A stretch of DNA of 64,000 nucleotides from positions 152,501-216,500 of the forward strand of contig NZ_BNBE01000003.1 in NCBI RefSeq assembly GCF_014654895.1, in the 5' to 3' direction. A model generated the notes under the pieces. The model did no database searches and was not told where the DNA came from. It saw only the letters and a list, made by a program, of their open reading frames with translations. The translations under genes were made by a program, and so were the position numbers. The DNA is from Streptomyces filamentosus. GTDB lineage: Bacteria; Actinomycetota; Actinomycetes; Streptomycetales; Streptomycetaceae. Below, in pieces: positions 28,638-37,046 of the stretch (position 1 is the first letter of the stretch; each line of letters opens with the position of its first letter).

Positions 28638-29495
28638 TCAGGTCTTCTTGCGGAAGCGGGAGACCGCGAGCGGCGCCGTGACGAGCGTGATCGCCAGCGA
28701 CCAGCCGAGGGTCATCCACACGGAGTGGGCGACCGCGCCGCCGTTGATGAGGTTCCGGGCCGCGTCGGCCAGGTTGGAGAGCGGGTTGTAGTCCGTGAAG
28801 GTCTCCAGCCAGCCGGGCATCGTCGTCGTCGGCGCGAAGATCGAGGAGCCGAACTGGAGCGGCATCAGGACCAGCATCGCCATGCCCTGGACCGCCTGCG
28901 CGGACTTCAGGCTCAGACCGAGCAGGATGAAGATCCACATCAGGGAGGCGCCGAAGACCACCGACAGGCCGATGGCGGCCAGCAGGTGCAGCACCGAGGT
29001 GTGGATCGACAGGCCCAGCAGGAAGCCCATGCCGAGGAGGATCGCGGTGGCGATCATCATCCGGCCGAGTTCGACGACGATCTTGGCGATGAGGACCGAG
29101 GAGCGGGCGATCGGCATCGTCCGGAACCGGTCCATCACCCCCTTCTTGAAGTCGTCGTTGATGCCCACGCCGACGCCCATGGCGATGTTCATGCCCATCA
29201 TCGCCATCAGGCCGGGCGTCACGTAGTTCACGTAGACGTCGTTGTTGCCCTTGCCGGATATCGCGCCGCCGAAGACGTACACGAACAGCAGGATGAAGAT
29301 GATCGGCATGAACACGGCGTCGAACATCGACTCCGGGTCCTGCTTGATCTGGAGCGCGTTGCGCCGGGCCAGGGCGCCGATGTGGCGCAGGTTGGCCCGC
29401 AGGCCGATGCGGCCGTCGGCGTCGGTGCGGACCGGCCGGACCGGGGCGGGGCCCGCGGCGCCGGCGGGGGACTTGGTGACCGTGGTCGTGCTCAC
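28638..29495 (-). CDS. ABC-2 type transporter permease, DrrB-like
   Basis: A 285-aa integral membrane protein with six helices. After a charged N-terminus come HIGALARRNALQIKQDPESMFDAVFMPIIFILLFVYVFGG, read in broken form, and the ABC-2 signature region LSLKSAQAVQGMAMLVLMPLQFGSSIFAP, ending FTDYNPLSNLADAARNL. These are typical of daunorubicin-resistance DrrB-family efflux permeases. Its GTG start overlaps the ATPase stop as GTGA. It is convergent with the SARP gene. The substrate is unknown. Confidence 0.9.
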   Translation of the reverse strand: MSTTTVTKSPAGAAGPAPVRPVRTDADGRIGLRANLRHIGALARRNALQIKQDPESMFDAVFMPIIFILLFVYVFGGAISGKGNNDVYVNYVTPGLMAMMGMNIAMGVGVGINDDFKKGVMDRFRTMPIARSSVLIAKIVVELGRMMIATAILLGMGFLLGLSIHTSVLHLLAAIGLSVVFGASLMWIFILLGLSLKSAQAVQGMAMLVLMPLQFGSSIFAPTTTMPGWLETFTDYNPLSNLADAARNLINGGAVAHSVWMTLGWSLAITLVTAPLAVSRFRKKT

Positions 29496-30484
29496 GCGGC
29501 GACCTCCTCGGTGATCTCGTCGGCCGCGGTGCTCTTCTGGCCGGTGATGGCCAGGAACACCTCGTCCAGGCTGGGCAGATGGGTGCCGATGTGGGCGATG
29601 CCGAAGCCGCGCGCCCCGAGCAGGGAGACCACCGCGGTCAGCTGCTGGTCGGTGAGGATCGGCACGTACAGGGCGTCCTCGTCGGGCACCACGGTCGCGC
29701 CGGCGACGCCGTCCAGGCCGGTCTCGCGGAGCGCGGCCGCCATCGCGGGCAGCTGCGCCGGGTCGATCGGGCGGACCTTCAGCGTCCGGCCGCCGACCTT
29801 CGCCTTGAGCTCGTCGACCTCGCCGTTGGCGATGACCTTGCCGCGGTCGACGACGGTCAGCTCGCTCGCGAGCTGCTCCGCCTCCTCCATGTACTGGGTG
29901 GTGAGGAGGACGGTGACGCCCTCCGACACCATCCGCTTCACCTCGTCCCACACCTCGTTGCGCGTGCGGGGGTCGAGGCCGGTGGTCGGCTCGTCCAGGT
30001 AGAGCACGGCGGGCTGCCCGATCATCGAGGCGGCCAGGTCGAGGCGGCGCCGCATGCCGCCGGAGTAGTTCATCGCCGGGCGCTTGGCGGCCTCGGTGAG
30101 GGAGAAGCGCTCCAGCATCTCGTCGGCGCGGCGGCGGGCCTCCGCGCGGGACAGGTCGAGCAGCCGGCCGATCATGTACAGGTTCTCGAAGCCGGAGAGC
30201 TTCTCGTCGACCGAGGCGTACTGGCCGGTGAGGCCGATGGTGCGGCGCAGCTGGCGGGGCTGGCGCACCACGTCGTAGCCGGCGACGACGGCGGTCCCGG
30301 CGTCCGGGACGAGGAGGGTGGACAGGCAGCGGACGAGGGTGGTCTTCCCGGCGCCGTTGGGCCCGAGGACGCCGAGGACGGTGCCCTCGCGGACGTCCAG
30401 GTCGACCCCGTCGAGGGCCTTCGTCTCGCCGAAGTGCTTCACGAGGCCCCGGACCTCGACGGCGTTGGTCTGTGATCGCGTCAT
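29492..30484 (-). CDS. ABC transporter ATP-binding protein, DrrA-like
   Basis: A 330-aa ATPase. It has Walker A GPNGAGKTT (41-49), the Q-loop TGQYASVDEKLSG, signature YSGGMRRRLD, Walker B VLYLDEPTTGLD and the H-loop-equivalent LLTTQYMEEAE, all as in the DrrA/CcmA drug-export class. The C-terminal regulatory domain (about 230-330) includes LPSLDEVFLAITG. The start at 30484 is preferred because GGTGGAC stands 5 nt upstream; an ATG at 30493 adds three residues. The downstream permease is coupled. It is divergent from nothing nearby and follows panB in the same direction after a strong terminator. Confidence 0.92.
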   Translation of the reverse strand: MTRSQTNAVEVRGLVKHFGETKALDGVDLDVREGTVLGVLGPNGAGKTTLVRCLSTLLVPDAGTAVVAGYDVVRQPRQLRRTIGLTGQYASVDEKLSGFENLYMIGRLLDLSRAEARRRADEMLERFSLTEAAKRPAMNYSGGMRRRLDLAASMIGQPAVLYLDEPTTGLDPRTRNEVWDEVKRMVSEGVTVLLTTQYMEEAEQLASELTVVDRGKVIANGEVDELKAKVGGRTLKVRPIDPAQLPAMAAALRETGLDGVAGATVVPDEDALYVPILTDQQLTAVVSLLGARGFGIAHIGTHLPSLDEVFLAITGQKSTAADEITEEVAA

Positions 30485-30536
30485 GTCCACCATGGAACAG
30501 GGCGCCGCTGACAGTCCTCCGACATTTCTCCGACAG

Positions 30537-30581
30537 ACGGCCGACAGCCCGCCGACGGGGCGTCGGCGGGCTGTCGGCCGT
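30537..30581 (-). terminator. Terminator after panB (20-bp perfect hairpin)
   Basis: ACGGCCGACAGCCCGCCGAC (30537-30556) pairs perfectly with 30562-30581 across the 5-nt loop GGGGC. It lies 37 nt beyond the panB stop on the minus strand and 53 nt upstream of the ABC ATPase start. It therefore insulates the two units. Confidence 0.85.
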
Positions 30582-30617
30582 GCGGGAGCGCCTGGTGGGA
30601 GCGGGGCGCGGGAGCTC

Positions 30618-31481
30618 CTAGTGGAAGGTGTGCTCCTCGGCGGGGAAGGACCCGCCGGCCACGTCCTCGGCGAAGGCGCGGGCGGCGTCGCCGAGCGTCT
30701 CGCGGAGGTTGGCGTACTGCTTGCTGAAGCGCGGCACCTTGCCGCCGGTGAGGCCGGCCATGTCGGTCCAGACGAGGACCTGGGCGTCGGTGTCGGGGCC
30801 CGCGCCGATGCCGATGACCGGGATGTGCAGCGAGCGGGTGACCTCGGCGGCCAGCTCGGCCGGCACCAGCTCCAGGACGAGCGCGAAGGCGCCCGCGTCC
30901 TGGGCGGCCTTGGCGTCGCGCAGCAGCTTGTGCGCGGCCTCGTCGGAGCGGCCCTGCACCCGGTAGCCCATGGTGTTCACGGACTGCGGGGTGAGGCCCA
31001 GGTGGGACATGACGGGGATGCCGGCCTGGACCAGCATCTCGGTCTGCGGCAGCGAGCGCTCGCCGCCCTCCAGCTTGACCGCCTGCACGCCGGCCTCCTT
31101 GACGAGGCGGGTCGCGCTGCGCAGGGCCTGGACGGGCCCCTCCTGGTACGAGCCGAAGGGGAGGTCGCCGACGACGAGGGCGCGCCGGGTGCCCCGGACG
31201 ACGGCGGCGGAGAGCAGGGCCATCTCGTCCATCGTGACGGGCACGGTGGTGTCGTAGCCGAGGTGGCAGTTGCCCATGGAGTCGCCGACGAGGATCACCG
31301 GGATGCCGGCCTCGTCGAAGACGGACGCGGTCATGGCGTCGTAGGCGGTGAGCATGGGCCACTTCTCGCCGCGGGTCTTCGCGGCGGCGATGTCGTGGAC
31401 GGAGAGTCGGCGCGAGCCCTTGCCGCCGTACAGCGTCTTCGTACCGTCGGCGGGCGGCTTCTGGGCAGCCTGAAGCGTCAT
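30618..31481 (-). CDS. panB: 3-methyl-2-oxobutanoate hydroxymethyltransferase (ketopantoate hydroxymethyltransferase)
   Basis: A 287-aa TIM-barrel enzyme of pantothenate/CoA synthesis that transfers a hydroxymethyl group from methylene-THF to alpha-ketoisovalerate. Clear marks are MLTAYDAMTASVFDEAGI, ILVGDSMGNCHLGYDTTVPVT (Mg site), DLPFGSYQ, VKLEGG, HLGLTPQ and ELVPAELA with the catalytic glutamate. ATG 31481 has AAGGAG nine nt upstream; an in-frame ATG at 31502 lies before that site and is less likely. No panC or panD is adjacent. Confidence 0.96.
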   Translation of the reverse strand: MTLQAAQKPPADGTKTLYGGKGSRRLSVHDIAAAKTRGEKWPMLTAYDAMTASVFDEAGIPVILVGDSMGNCHLGYDTTVPVTMDEMALLSAAVVRGTRRALVVGDLPFGSYQEGPVQALRSATRLVKEAGVQAVKLEGGERSLPQTEMLVQAGIPVMSHLGLTPQSVNTMGYRVQGRSDEAAHKLLRDAKAAQDAGAFALVLELVPAELAAEVTRSLHIPVIGIGAGPDTDAQVLVWTDMAGLTGGKVPRFSKQYANLRETLGDAARAFAEDVAGGSFPAEEHTFH

Positions 31482-31806
31482 GGTGAACGGCTCCTTCGTC
31501 ATCTCGAGGCGCCCTGACGGCGTCCCCGGACCGCTTCCATGGTGGCACTTCGTCCGGCGGGCGGGGAAGTGGGGCGGGGTGTCGCTGTTCACACGGACCG
31601 GACGGGTGCGGGGGGTTTCGCGCCGGACGGGCACGGAGGGCTCCCGGCCGGGCCGGCGTCGAGGCTCTCGGGACGCACGGGCGCGGGGGCCTTGGGACGC
31701 ACGGGCGCGGAGGGTCTCCGGCCGGGCCGGCACCGGGGGTTTCGGGCCGGACCGGCGCGGGGATTTTAAATACGAGACGGTCCCGTTTCGAAAAGAGGTT
31801 ACAGTG
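31482..31806. other. Repetitive G+C-rich region between panB and the DHA2 exporter
   Basis: Most of this 325-nt gap is degenerate repeat. GGGACGCACGGGCGCGG occurs at 31670-31686 and 31694-31710; CCGGCCGGGCCGGC occurs at 31644-31657 and 31718-31731. I see no credible coding potential. The right edge turns A/T-rich (GGATTTTAAATACGAG, 31761-31776) and holds the exporter promoter and operator. The left edge holds the panB start region. Confidence 0.7.
31771..31792 (+). promoter_or_regulatory. Candidate TetR operator and promoter of the DHA2 exporter
   Basis: TACGAGACGG-TC-CCGTTTCGAA is an imperfect palindrome (8 of 10 pairs) of the TACGAGACGG/CCGTNTCG kind used by TetR repressors of efflux pumps. 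It overlaps an A/T-rich TTTTAAATAC stretch that may hold the -10 box and ends about 14 nt before the start codon. The likely repressor is the TetR gene at 33470, just downstream of the exporter. Confidence 0.65.
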
Positions 31807-33414
31807 GTGCGCATGCCAGAGCCGTCCCCTGTTCCCGCCCCCGCGCCGCCCCGCGTGCCCGAGGCCGTCCACCGCCGCCGCTGGGCCGTCCTCGGCGTGC
31901 TGATGCTCAGCCTGCTGATCGTCGTCCTCGACAACTCGATCCTGAACGTGGCGGTCAAGACGATCGCCTCCCCGGCCCCCACCGGCCTCGGCGCCACCCA
32001 GAGCGAGCTGGAGTGGGCGATCAACTCCTACACGCTCGTCTTCGCCGGCCTGCTCTTCGCCTCCGGTCTCCTCGGCGACCGGCTCGGCCGCAAGAAGTCC
32101 CTCCTCTTCGGCCTCACTGTCTTCGGCGTCGGCTCCGCCCTCGCCGCCCTCTCCGGCTCCCCGGGCGAGCTGATCGCCTACCGGGCCGTGATGGGCCTCG
32201 GCGCCGCCTTCGTCATGCCCGCCACCCTCGCCGTCCTCATGAACGTCTTCGAGCGCGACGAGCAGCCCAAGGCCATCGGCATCTGGGCCGGCAGCGTCGG
32301 CCTCGCCATCGCGATCGGCCCGATCACCGGCGGCATCCTCCTGGAGCACTTCTGGTGGGGCTCGATCTTCCTCATCAACGTGCCCGTCGTGCTCCTCGGC
32401 CTCGGCCTGATGGCCTGGCTCGTCCCCGAGTCGAAGGACCCCGCGCCCGGCCGGATCGACCTCGTCGGCGTCCTCCTCTCCGTCCTCGGCCTCGTCCTCC
32501 TCGTGTACGGGATCATCCGCGGCGGCGAGCAGGCGTCCTTCACCGAGCCGGGGGTCCTCGCCCCGGTTCTCGGCGGCCTCGCCGTCCTCACCGCCTTCGT
32601 CCTGTACGAGAGGCGCAGCGACCACCCGGCACTGGACGTCTCCTACTTCCGCAAGCCGGTCTTCTCCGCCGCCGTCGCCGCCATCGCCCTGGTCTTCTTC
32701 GCCCTCATGGGCGTGACCTTCTTCTCCGCCTTCTACCTCCAGAGCGTCCGCGGCTACAGCGCCCTCGACTCCGGCCTGCTCCTGCTGCCGCTCGCCCTCG
32801 CGCAGATGGTCTTCGCGCCCCGGGCCCGGCTCGCGGTCGCCCGCTTCGGCGCGCGGGCGGTCTGCGCCACCGGCATGGCCGCCGTCGCCCTCGGCCTCGG
32901 CGCCTTCGCCTTCTTCGACGCGGACACCCCGGTCTGGGTGATGGCCCTGGTCTTCCTGGTGCAGGGCGCGGGCATGGCGCACATCATGCCGCCGGTCACC
33001 GTCGCGATCATGCAGACGCTGCCCCGGGAGAAGGCGGGCTCCGGCTCCGCCGTCAACAACACCTTCCGCCAGGTCGGCGGCGCGCTCGGCGTGGCCGTCC
33101 TCGGCTCCGTCCTCTCCTCCGTCTACCGGGGCGAGATCGAACCGCACCTCGACGTCCTGCCGCCCGCCGTCCGCACCACCGCGGGCGAGTCCCTGGAGGC
33201 CACCCTCGCGGTCGCGGAGAAGCTCCACGCCGACGCGCTCGTCGCCCCCGCGTACCAGGCATTCCTCGACGCGATGCACGTCACCGCGTACGCCTCGGCC
33301 GGCATCGCCGCGGTCGGCGCGGTCGTCGTGGCCCGCTTCCTGCCCGGCCGCACCCCGGCCCCGGACGCCCCGGCCCCGGCCGCCGCGAAGGCCCCGGAAC
33401 CGGCCGGCCGCTGA
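31807..33414 (+). CDS. MFS drug exporter, DHA2 (14-helix) family
   Basis: About 535 aa with fourteen predicted helices. Family marks are LLIVVLDNSILNVAV (motif D1), GLLGDRLGRKKSLLFG (motif A) and IGPITGGILLEHFWWGSIFLINVP (motif C), followed by VPESKDPAPGRIDLVGVLLS. It is an antiporter for drugs or toxic metabolites; the substrate is not known. Possible starts are GTG 31804, GTG 31807 and ATG 31813; 31807 is best placed behind GAGG (31795-31798). It forms an operon with a TetR gene 55 nt downstream and has a TetR-like palindrome in its promoter. Confidence 0.88.
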   Translation: MRMPEPSPVPAPAPPRVPEAVHRRRWAVLGVLMLSLLIVVLDNSILNVAVKTIASPAPTGLGATQSELEWAINSYTLVFAGLLFASGLLGDRLGRKKSLLFGLTVFGVGSALAALSGSPGELIAYRAVMGLGAAFVMPATLAVLMNVFERDEQPKAIGIWAGSVGLAIAIGPITGGILLEHFWWGSIFLINVPVVLLGLGLMAWLVPESKDPAPGRIDLVGVLLSVLGLVLLVYGIIRGGEQASFTEPGVLAPVLGGLAVLTAFVLYERRSDHPALDVSYFRKPVFSAAVAAIALVFFALMGVTFFSAFYLQSVRGYSALDSGLLLLPLALAQMVFAPRARLAVARFGARAVCATGMAAVALGLGAFAFFDADTPVWVMALVFLVQGAGMAHIMPPVTVAIMQTLPREKAGSGSAVNNTFRQVGGALGVAVLGSVLSSVYRGEIEPHLDVLPPAVRTTAGESLEATLAVAEKLHADALVAPAYQAFLDAMHVTAYASAGIAAVGAVVVARFLPGRTPAPDAPAPAAAKAPEPAGR

Positions 33415-33469
33415 CGCCCCGAGGGGCGGGCCCGTCCCGGCCCGCCCCCGGGAGGGCGAGAATGAAGGG

Positions 33470-34315
33470 GTGGCAGACCCCCGCACACCCACGAGAGACG
33501 GAGCCCGCGTGCCCCTGGCGGACGGCGACACCCCCGAAGGCCCCCGCCCCGCCCCCGGGCCCGCCTCCGGAACCACCGGCGCGCCCGAGCCCGGTCACGT
33601 ACCCGAGCCCGGTCACGCGCCCGGCTCCGGGCCCGGGGCCGCGCGCGAGCGCGCCTCCGCCTCCGCGCCCACTCCCGTTCCCGCCTGCACTCCCACCCCC
33701 ACCCCCGCCCCCGCCCCCGATCCCTGCGACGGGCCGCGGCGGGGCCGGCCGCGGAGCGAGGGGGTGGAACAGGCGGTCTTCGACGCCGTCGTGGGGCTGC
33801 TGGAGGGCGGGGTCCCGCTCGGGGACGTCTCCATCGAGCGGATCGCCCGCACGGCGGGCGTCGGCAAGGCGACGATCTACCGGCGCTGGTCCGGCAAGGA
33901 GGACCTGCTGGTCGAGCTGGTCCGCTCGATCGAGCCGCCGGACCCGGAGCTGCCCGGCACCTCGGTCCGCGACGACCTGGTGATGCTCCTGGAGTTCATG
34001 CGGCGGCGAGGGCTCGCCAAGCGGACCTCCGCGCTGCTGCGGAACATGTTCGCCCAGATGCAGGCCCACCCCCGGCTCTGGGAGCACTACCACCGCACGG
34101 CCATCGAACCCCGCCGCCGCCGCGGCATCGAGGTCCTGGAGCGGGGCGTCGCCACCGGGGAGGTCCGGGCCGACCTCGACCTGGACCTGGTCAACGACCT
34201 GTTCATCGGACCGCTCCTGCTGCGCACGGTCCTCCAGCCCGACGCCGACCTGTCGCCCGACTTCCCGGCCCGCGTCGCCGACACCATCCTCGACGGGGTC
34301 AGGCCCAGACCGTGA
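33470..34315 (+). CDS. TetR family regulator with a long Pro/Ala-rich N-terminus
   Basis: A 281-aa protein. Residues 1 to about 88 are low-complexity (repeated PEPGH, PAPAP, PTPTP runs) and probably disordered. The HTH follows: GRPRSEGVEQAVFDAVVGLLEGG and IARTAGVGKATIYRRWSGKEDLL (about 92-145). The C-terminal domain is TetR_C_11-like. The GTG at 33470 is the longest start; the low-complexity part makes a later start possible, but no better-placed codon stands before the HTH. It is downstream of the exporter in one operon and probably represses it through the palindrome at 31771. Confidence 0.85.
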   Translation: MADPRTPTRDGARVPLADGDTPEGPRPAPGPASGTTGAPEPGHVPEPGHAPGSGPGAARERASASAPTPVPACTPTPTPAPAPDPCDGPRRGRPRSEGVEQAVFDAVVGLLEGGVPLGDVSIERIARTAGVGKATIYRRWSGKEDLLVELVRSIEPPDPELPGTSVRDDLVMLLEFMRRRGLAKRTSALLRNMFAQMQAHPRLWEHYHRTAIEPRRRRGIEVLERGVATGEVRADLDLDLVNDLFIGPLLLRTVLQPDADLSPDFPARVADTILDGVRPRP

Positions 34316-34501
34316 CCCGGGCCCCGACCTGCGCAAATGTGCGCGTTCTGTCACAGCCCGGCCGAACCGGCGCGCCGCCGGAACCCCGGCGCGCACCCCG
34401 TCCGTCCTTGGGGGAGTGCACGGGGCCCGGCATCGCCTAGGGTCGAGTCCGGGTCCGGAGCACGACGGCACGACGGCACGGCAAGGCGAGCGAGGGCAGC
34501 G

Positions 34502-35530
34502 ATGGCGCGGGTGGACATGACGGGGACGGAGCACGGCGGGACGGAAGGCGGGCGTTCCGGATCCCGCGGCCGGTTCCGCTCCTCCCTGGGCCGTCTGCGC
34601 CGCGATCCCGGCATCTGGCGGCGCGGCGTCCTGCTGGCCGTCTGCGCCCTCGTCCTCACGCTCCTGATGGCCTTCCACGCGCAGATCCCCAACCGCGTCG
34701 GCAACCTCGGCAGCCTCACCGAGACCTTCCTGCCCTGGGCCGGCCTCCTCGTGCCGCTGCTGCTCGTCCTCGCGCTGCTGCGCCGCTCCGCCACCGCGCT
34801 GCTCGCGCTGCTCCTCCCGGCGGTCGTCTGGCTCAACCTCTTCGGCGGGCTCGTCGCCGACAAGTCGGCCTCCGGCGGCGACCTCACCGTCGCCACCCAC
34901 AACGTCAACGCCGACAACGCCGACCCGGCGGGCACCGCCCGCGTCCTCGCCGCCTCCGGGGCCGACGTGCTCGCCCTGGAGGAGCTGAAGGCCGACGCGG
35001 TGCCGGTCTACGAGCGGGAGCTGGCGGCGGAGTACCCGTACCACTCCGTCCAGGGCACCGTCGGCCTGTGGAGCCGGCTGCCGCTGCGGGACCCGCGGCC
35101 GGTGGACATCCACATGGGCTGGACCCGCGCCATGCGCGCCACCGTCGTCGCCCCCCAGGGCGAGGTCCGGGTGTACGTCGCCCACCTCCCCTCCGTACGG
35201 GTCAACCTCGACGCCGGCTTCACCGCCAGCCAGCGCGACACCAGCGCCGACGCCCTCGGCGAGGCCATCGCGAACGACCGGGCGCAGCGGGTCGTCCTCC
35301 TCGGCGACCTCAACGGCACCATGAACGACCGCGCCCTCAACGCCGTCACCGCGCAGATGCGCTCCACCCAGGGCGCGGCGGGCGACGGCTTCGGCTTCTC
35401 CTGGCCGGCCTCCTTCCCGATGGCCCGGATCGACCAGATCCTGGTGCGCGGCGTCGAGCCGGTGTCGTCCTGGGCGCTCCCGCGGACCGACAGCGACCAC
35501 CTGCCGCTCGCCGCCCGCGTCACCCTCTGA
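34502..35530 (+). CDS. Membrane-anchored endonuclease/exonuclease/phosphatase-family protein
   Basis: A 342-aa protein. A basic cytoplasmic start is followed by three membrane helices (about 42-58, 75-93 and 98-118). The external EEP catalytic domain follows, with ATHNVNADNADP (metal-site Asn), ALEELKAD (metal Glu), VYVAHLPS, LLGDLNGTMND (Asp and Asn) and the terminal TDSDHLPLAARV histidine-aspartate pair. It may hydrolyse phosphodiesters in lipids or nucleic acids at the cell surface. ATG 34502 has GAGGGC upstream; ATG 34517 is an alternative. It stands alone. Confidence 0.87.
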   Translation: MARVDMTGTEHGGTEGGRSGSRGRFRSSLGRLRRDPGIWRRGVLLAVCALVLTLLMAFHAQIPNRVGNLGSLTETFLPWAGLLVPLLLVLALLRRSATALLALLLPAVVWLNLFGGLVADKSASGGDLTVATHNVNADNADPAGTARVLAASGADVLALEELKADAVPVYERELAAEYPYHSVQGTVGLWSRLPLRDPRPVDIHMGWTRAMRATVVAPQGEVRVYVAHLPSVRVNLDAGFTASQRDTSADALGEAIANDRAQRVVLLGDLNGTMNDRALNAVTAQMRSTQGAAGDGFGFSWPASFPMARIDQILVRGVEPVSSWALPRTDSDHLPLAARVTL

Positions 35531-35745
35531 CCCGGTCGGCCTCGCCCTCCGGCCGGGTCCGGAGCAGCCTCCGGTCCGGGTCGCATCGCCTCCTCGCCGC
35601 GGCCCGCGTCGCCCTCCGACCCGGTCCGCGTCACTCTCCGACCCCGTCCGTGGCGCCCTCCGGCCCTGCCGAAGCCAGGCGTACGGCGGCCGAAACCTTT
35701 TCTCCATCCCCCGGAAGCCGGGGGACCCTCCGGGATCTGTCACAA

Positions 35746-35766
35746 TTTGTTTTGTCAGAAAACAAA
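35746..35766 (+). promoter_or_regulatory. A/T-rich palindromic operator upstream of an MFS exporter
   Basis: TTTGTTTT-GTCAG-AAAACAAA, with perfect 8-bp arms and a 5-nt spacer, lies 29 nt before the MFS start codon. Such a run of A/T in this G+C-rich sequence is striking and suggests a binding site for a dimeric repressor (TetR, MarR or HxlR type). No regulator gene is adjacent. Confidence 0.7.
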
Positions 35767-35795
35767 ACCCTGGATCCGGAAAGGGTCTCCCACCC

Positions 35796-37046
35796 ATGCC
35801 CGTGGCCCTGCTCGCCCTGGCCATCTCCGCTTTTGGCATCGGCACCACCGAGTTCGTGATGATGGGCCTGCTGCCCGACGTCGCCGCCGACCTCGGCACC
35901 ACCGTCCCGACCGCGGGCCACCTCGTCTCCGCCTACGCCCTCGGCGTCGTCGTCGGCGCCCCGCTGCTCACCGCCCTCGGCTCCCGCGTCCCCCGCAAGC
36001 GGATGCTGCTCCTGCTGATGGCCCTCTTCACCGTCGGCAACCTCGCCTCCGCCCTCGCCCCCGGCTACGGCTGGCTGATCGCCGGCCGGGTCCTCGCCGG
36101 CCTCCCGCACGGCGCCTTCTTCGGCGTCGGGGCCGTCGTCGCCGCTCGGCTCGTCCGCCCCGACCGGCAGGCCCGCGCGGTCGCCACCATGTTCCTCGGC
36201 CTCACCGTCGCCAACATCCTCGGCGTCCCCGCCGCCACCCTGCTCGGCCAGCGCCTCGGCTGGCGCGCCACCTTCCTCGTCGTCGCCGTCATCGGCCTGG
36301 TGGCGCTCGCCGCCCTCGCCCGGCTGGTCCCGCGGCTGCCGGTGGACGAGCGGCAGGGCGTGGGCCGCGAGCTGCGCGCCCTCGGCCGTCCGCAGGTGCT
36401 GCTGGGCCTGCTCACCGCCGTCTTCGGCTTCGCCGGGGTCTTCGCGGTCTACGCCTACCTCGCCTCCATGACCACCGAGGTGATGGGCTTCGGCGCGTCC
36501 ACCGTCACGGTCGTCCTCGCCCTCTTCGGCCTCGGCATGACGGCCGGCGCGCTGGCCGCCGGGCCGCTCACCGACCGCGCCCCGCGCCCCACCCTCTACG
36601 GTTCGCTGGCCGCCCTCGCGCTGACCCTGGTCGCCTTCCGCTTCACCGTCCACGTGCCCTGGCTGGCCCTGGTCACGGTGGTGGTGCTCGGCGCCGTCGG
36701 CTTCATGACGACCACCCCGCTCCAGATGCTCGTCATGGAGAAGGCGAAGGACGCCCCCACCCTCGCCTCCGCCTCCAACCACTCCGCCTTCAACCTCGCC
36801 AACGCGGGCGGCGCCTGGGCCGGCGGCGCGGCCGTCGCCGCGGGCTGGGGCTGGACCTCCCCGGCGCTGGTCGGCGCGGGCCTCGCCGCCGCGGGCCTCG
36901 CGATCGCCGTCACCGCCGGCGTCCTCGACCGCAGGAGCCGTACGGAAGAGGGGGCCTCGCACGTCGTCGCGCGAAGCCCCCTCGCCGCCGGGGAACCGGT
37001 CAGGACGCCGGCGGCGGTGTCGGAGTCTCCCGCCAGCGGTTCGTGA
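35796..37046 (+). CDS. MFS efflux transporter, chloramphenicol-resistance/AraJ-like (DHA1)
   Basis: A 416-aa, 12-helix MFS protein close to Cmx/CmlR and AraJ-type exporters. Marks are MPVALLALAISAFGIGTTEFVMMGLLPDVAADLG (read in segments) and the motif A region LLTALGSRVPRKRMLLLLM. The latter part includes GAVGFMTTTPLQMLVMEKAKDAPTLASASNHSAFNLANAGGAW. The last 15 codons overlap nadE, and a terminator-like hairpin lies inside the reading frame (36948-36983). The residues after about VLDRRSRTEEGAS may therefore be a run-on tail. A palindromic operator precedes the gene. Confidence 0.87.
   Translation: MPVALLALAISAFGIGTTEFVMMGLLPDVAADLGTTVPTAGHLVSAYALGVVVGAPLLTALGSRVPRKRMLLLLMALFTVGNLASALAPGYGWLIAGRVLAGLPHGAFFGVGAVVAARLVRPDRQARAVATMFLGLTVANILGVPAATLLGQRLGWRATFLVVAVIGLVALAALARLVPRLPVDERQGVGRELRALGRPQVLLGLLTAVFGFAGVFAVYAYLASMTTEVMGFGASTVTVVLALFGLGMTAGALAAGPLTDRAPRPTLYGSLAALALTLVAFRFTVHVPWLALVTVVVLGAVGFMTTTPLQMLVMEKAKDAPTLASASNHSAFNLANAGGAWAGGAAVAAGWGWTSPALVGAGLAAAGLAIAVTAGVLDRRSRTEEGASHVVARSPLAAGEPVRTPAAVSESPASGS
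36948..36983. terminator. Terminator-like hairpin inside the end of the MFS gene
   Basis: GAGGGGGC (36948-36955) plus TCGC pairs with GCGA plus GCCCCCTC (36976-36983), with one C-A mismatch and a 10-nt loop. It lies 17 nt past the nadE stop on the minus strand, so it probably ends nadE. The MFS frame reads straight through it. Confidence 0.65.

Noticed and set aside
25286..30484. Secondary-metabolite cluster suggested by a SARP regulator and a DrrAB-like exporter
   Set aside because: No biosynthetic enzymes are adjacent; panB and the M50 protease flank the genes.
30481..33576. Long minus-strand frame across panB and the DHA2 exporter
   Set aside because: Low-complexity Gly/Glu/Asp-rich translation with no motifs; panB and the exporter explain the same DNA in other frames.
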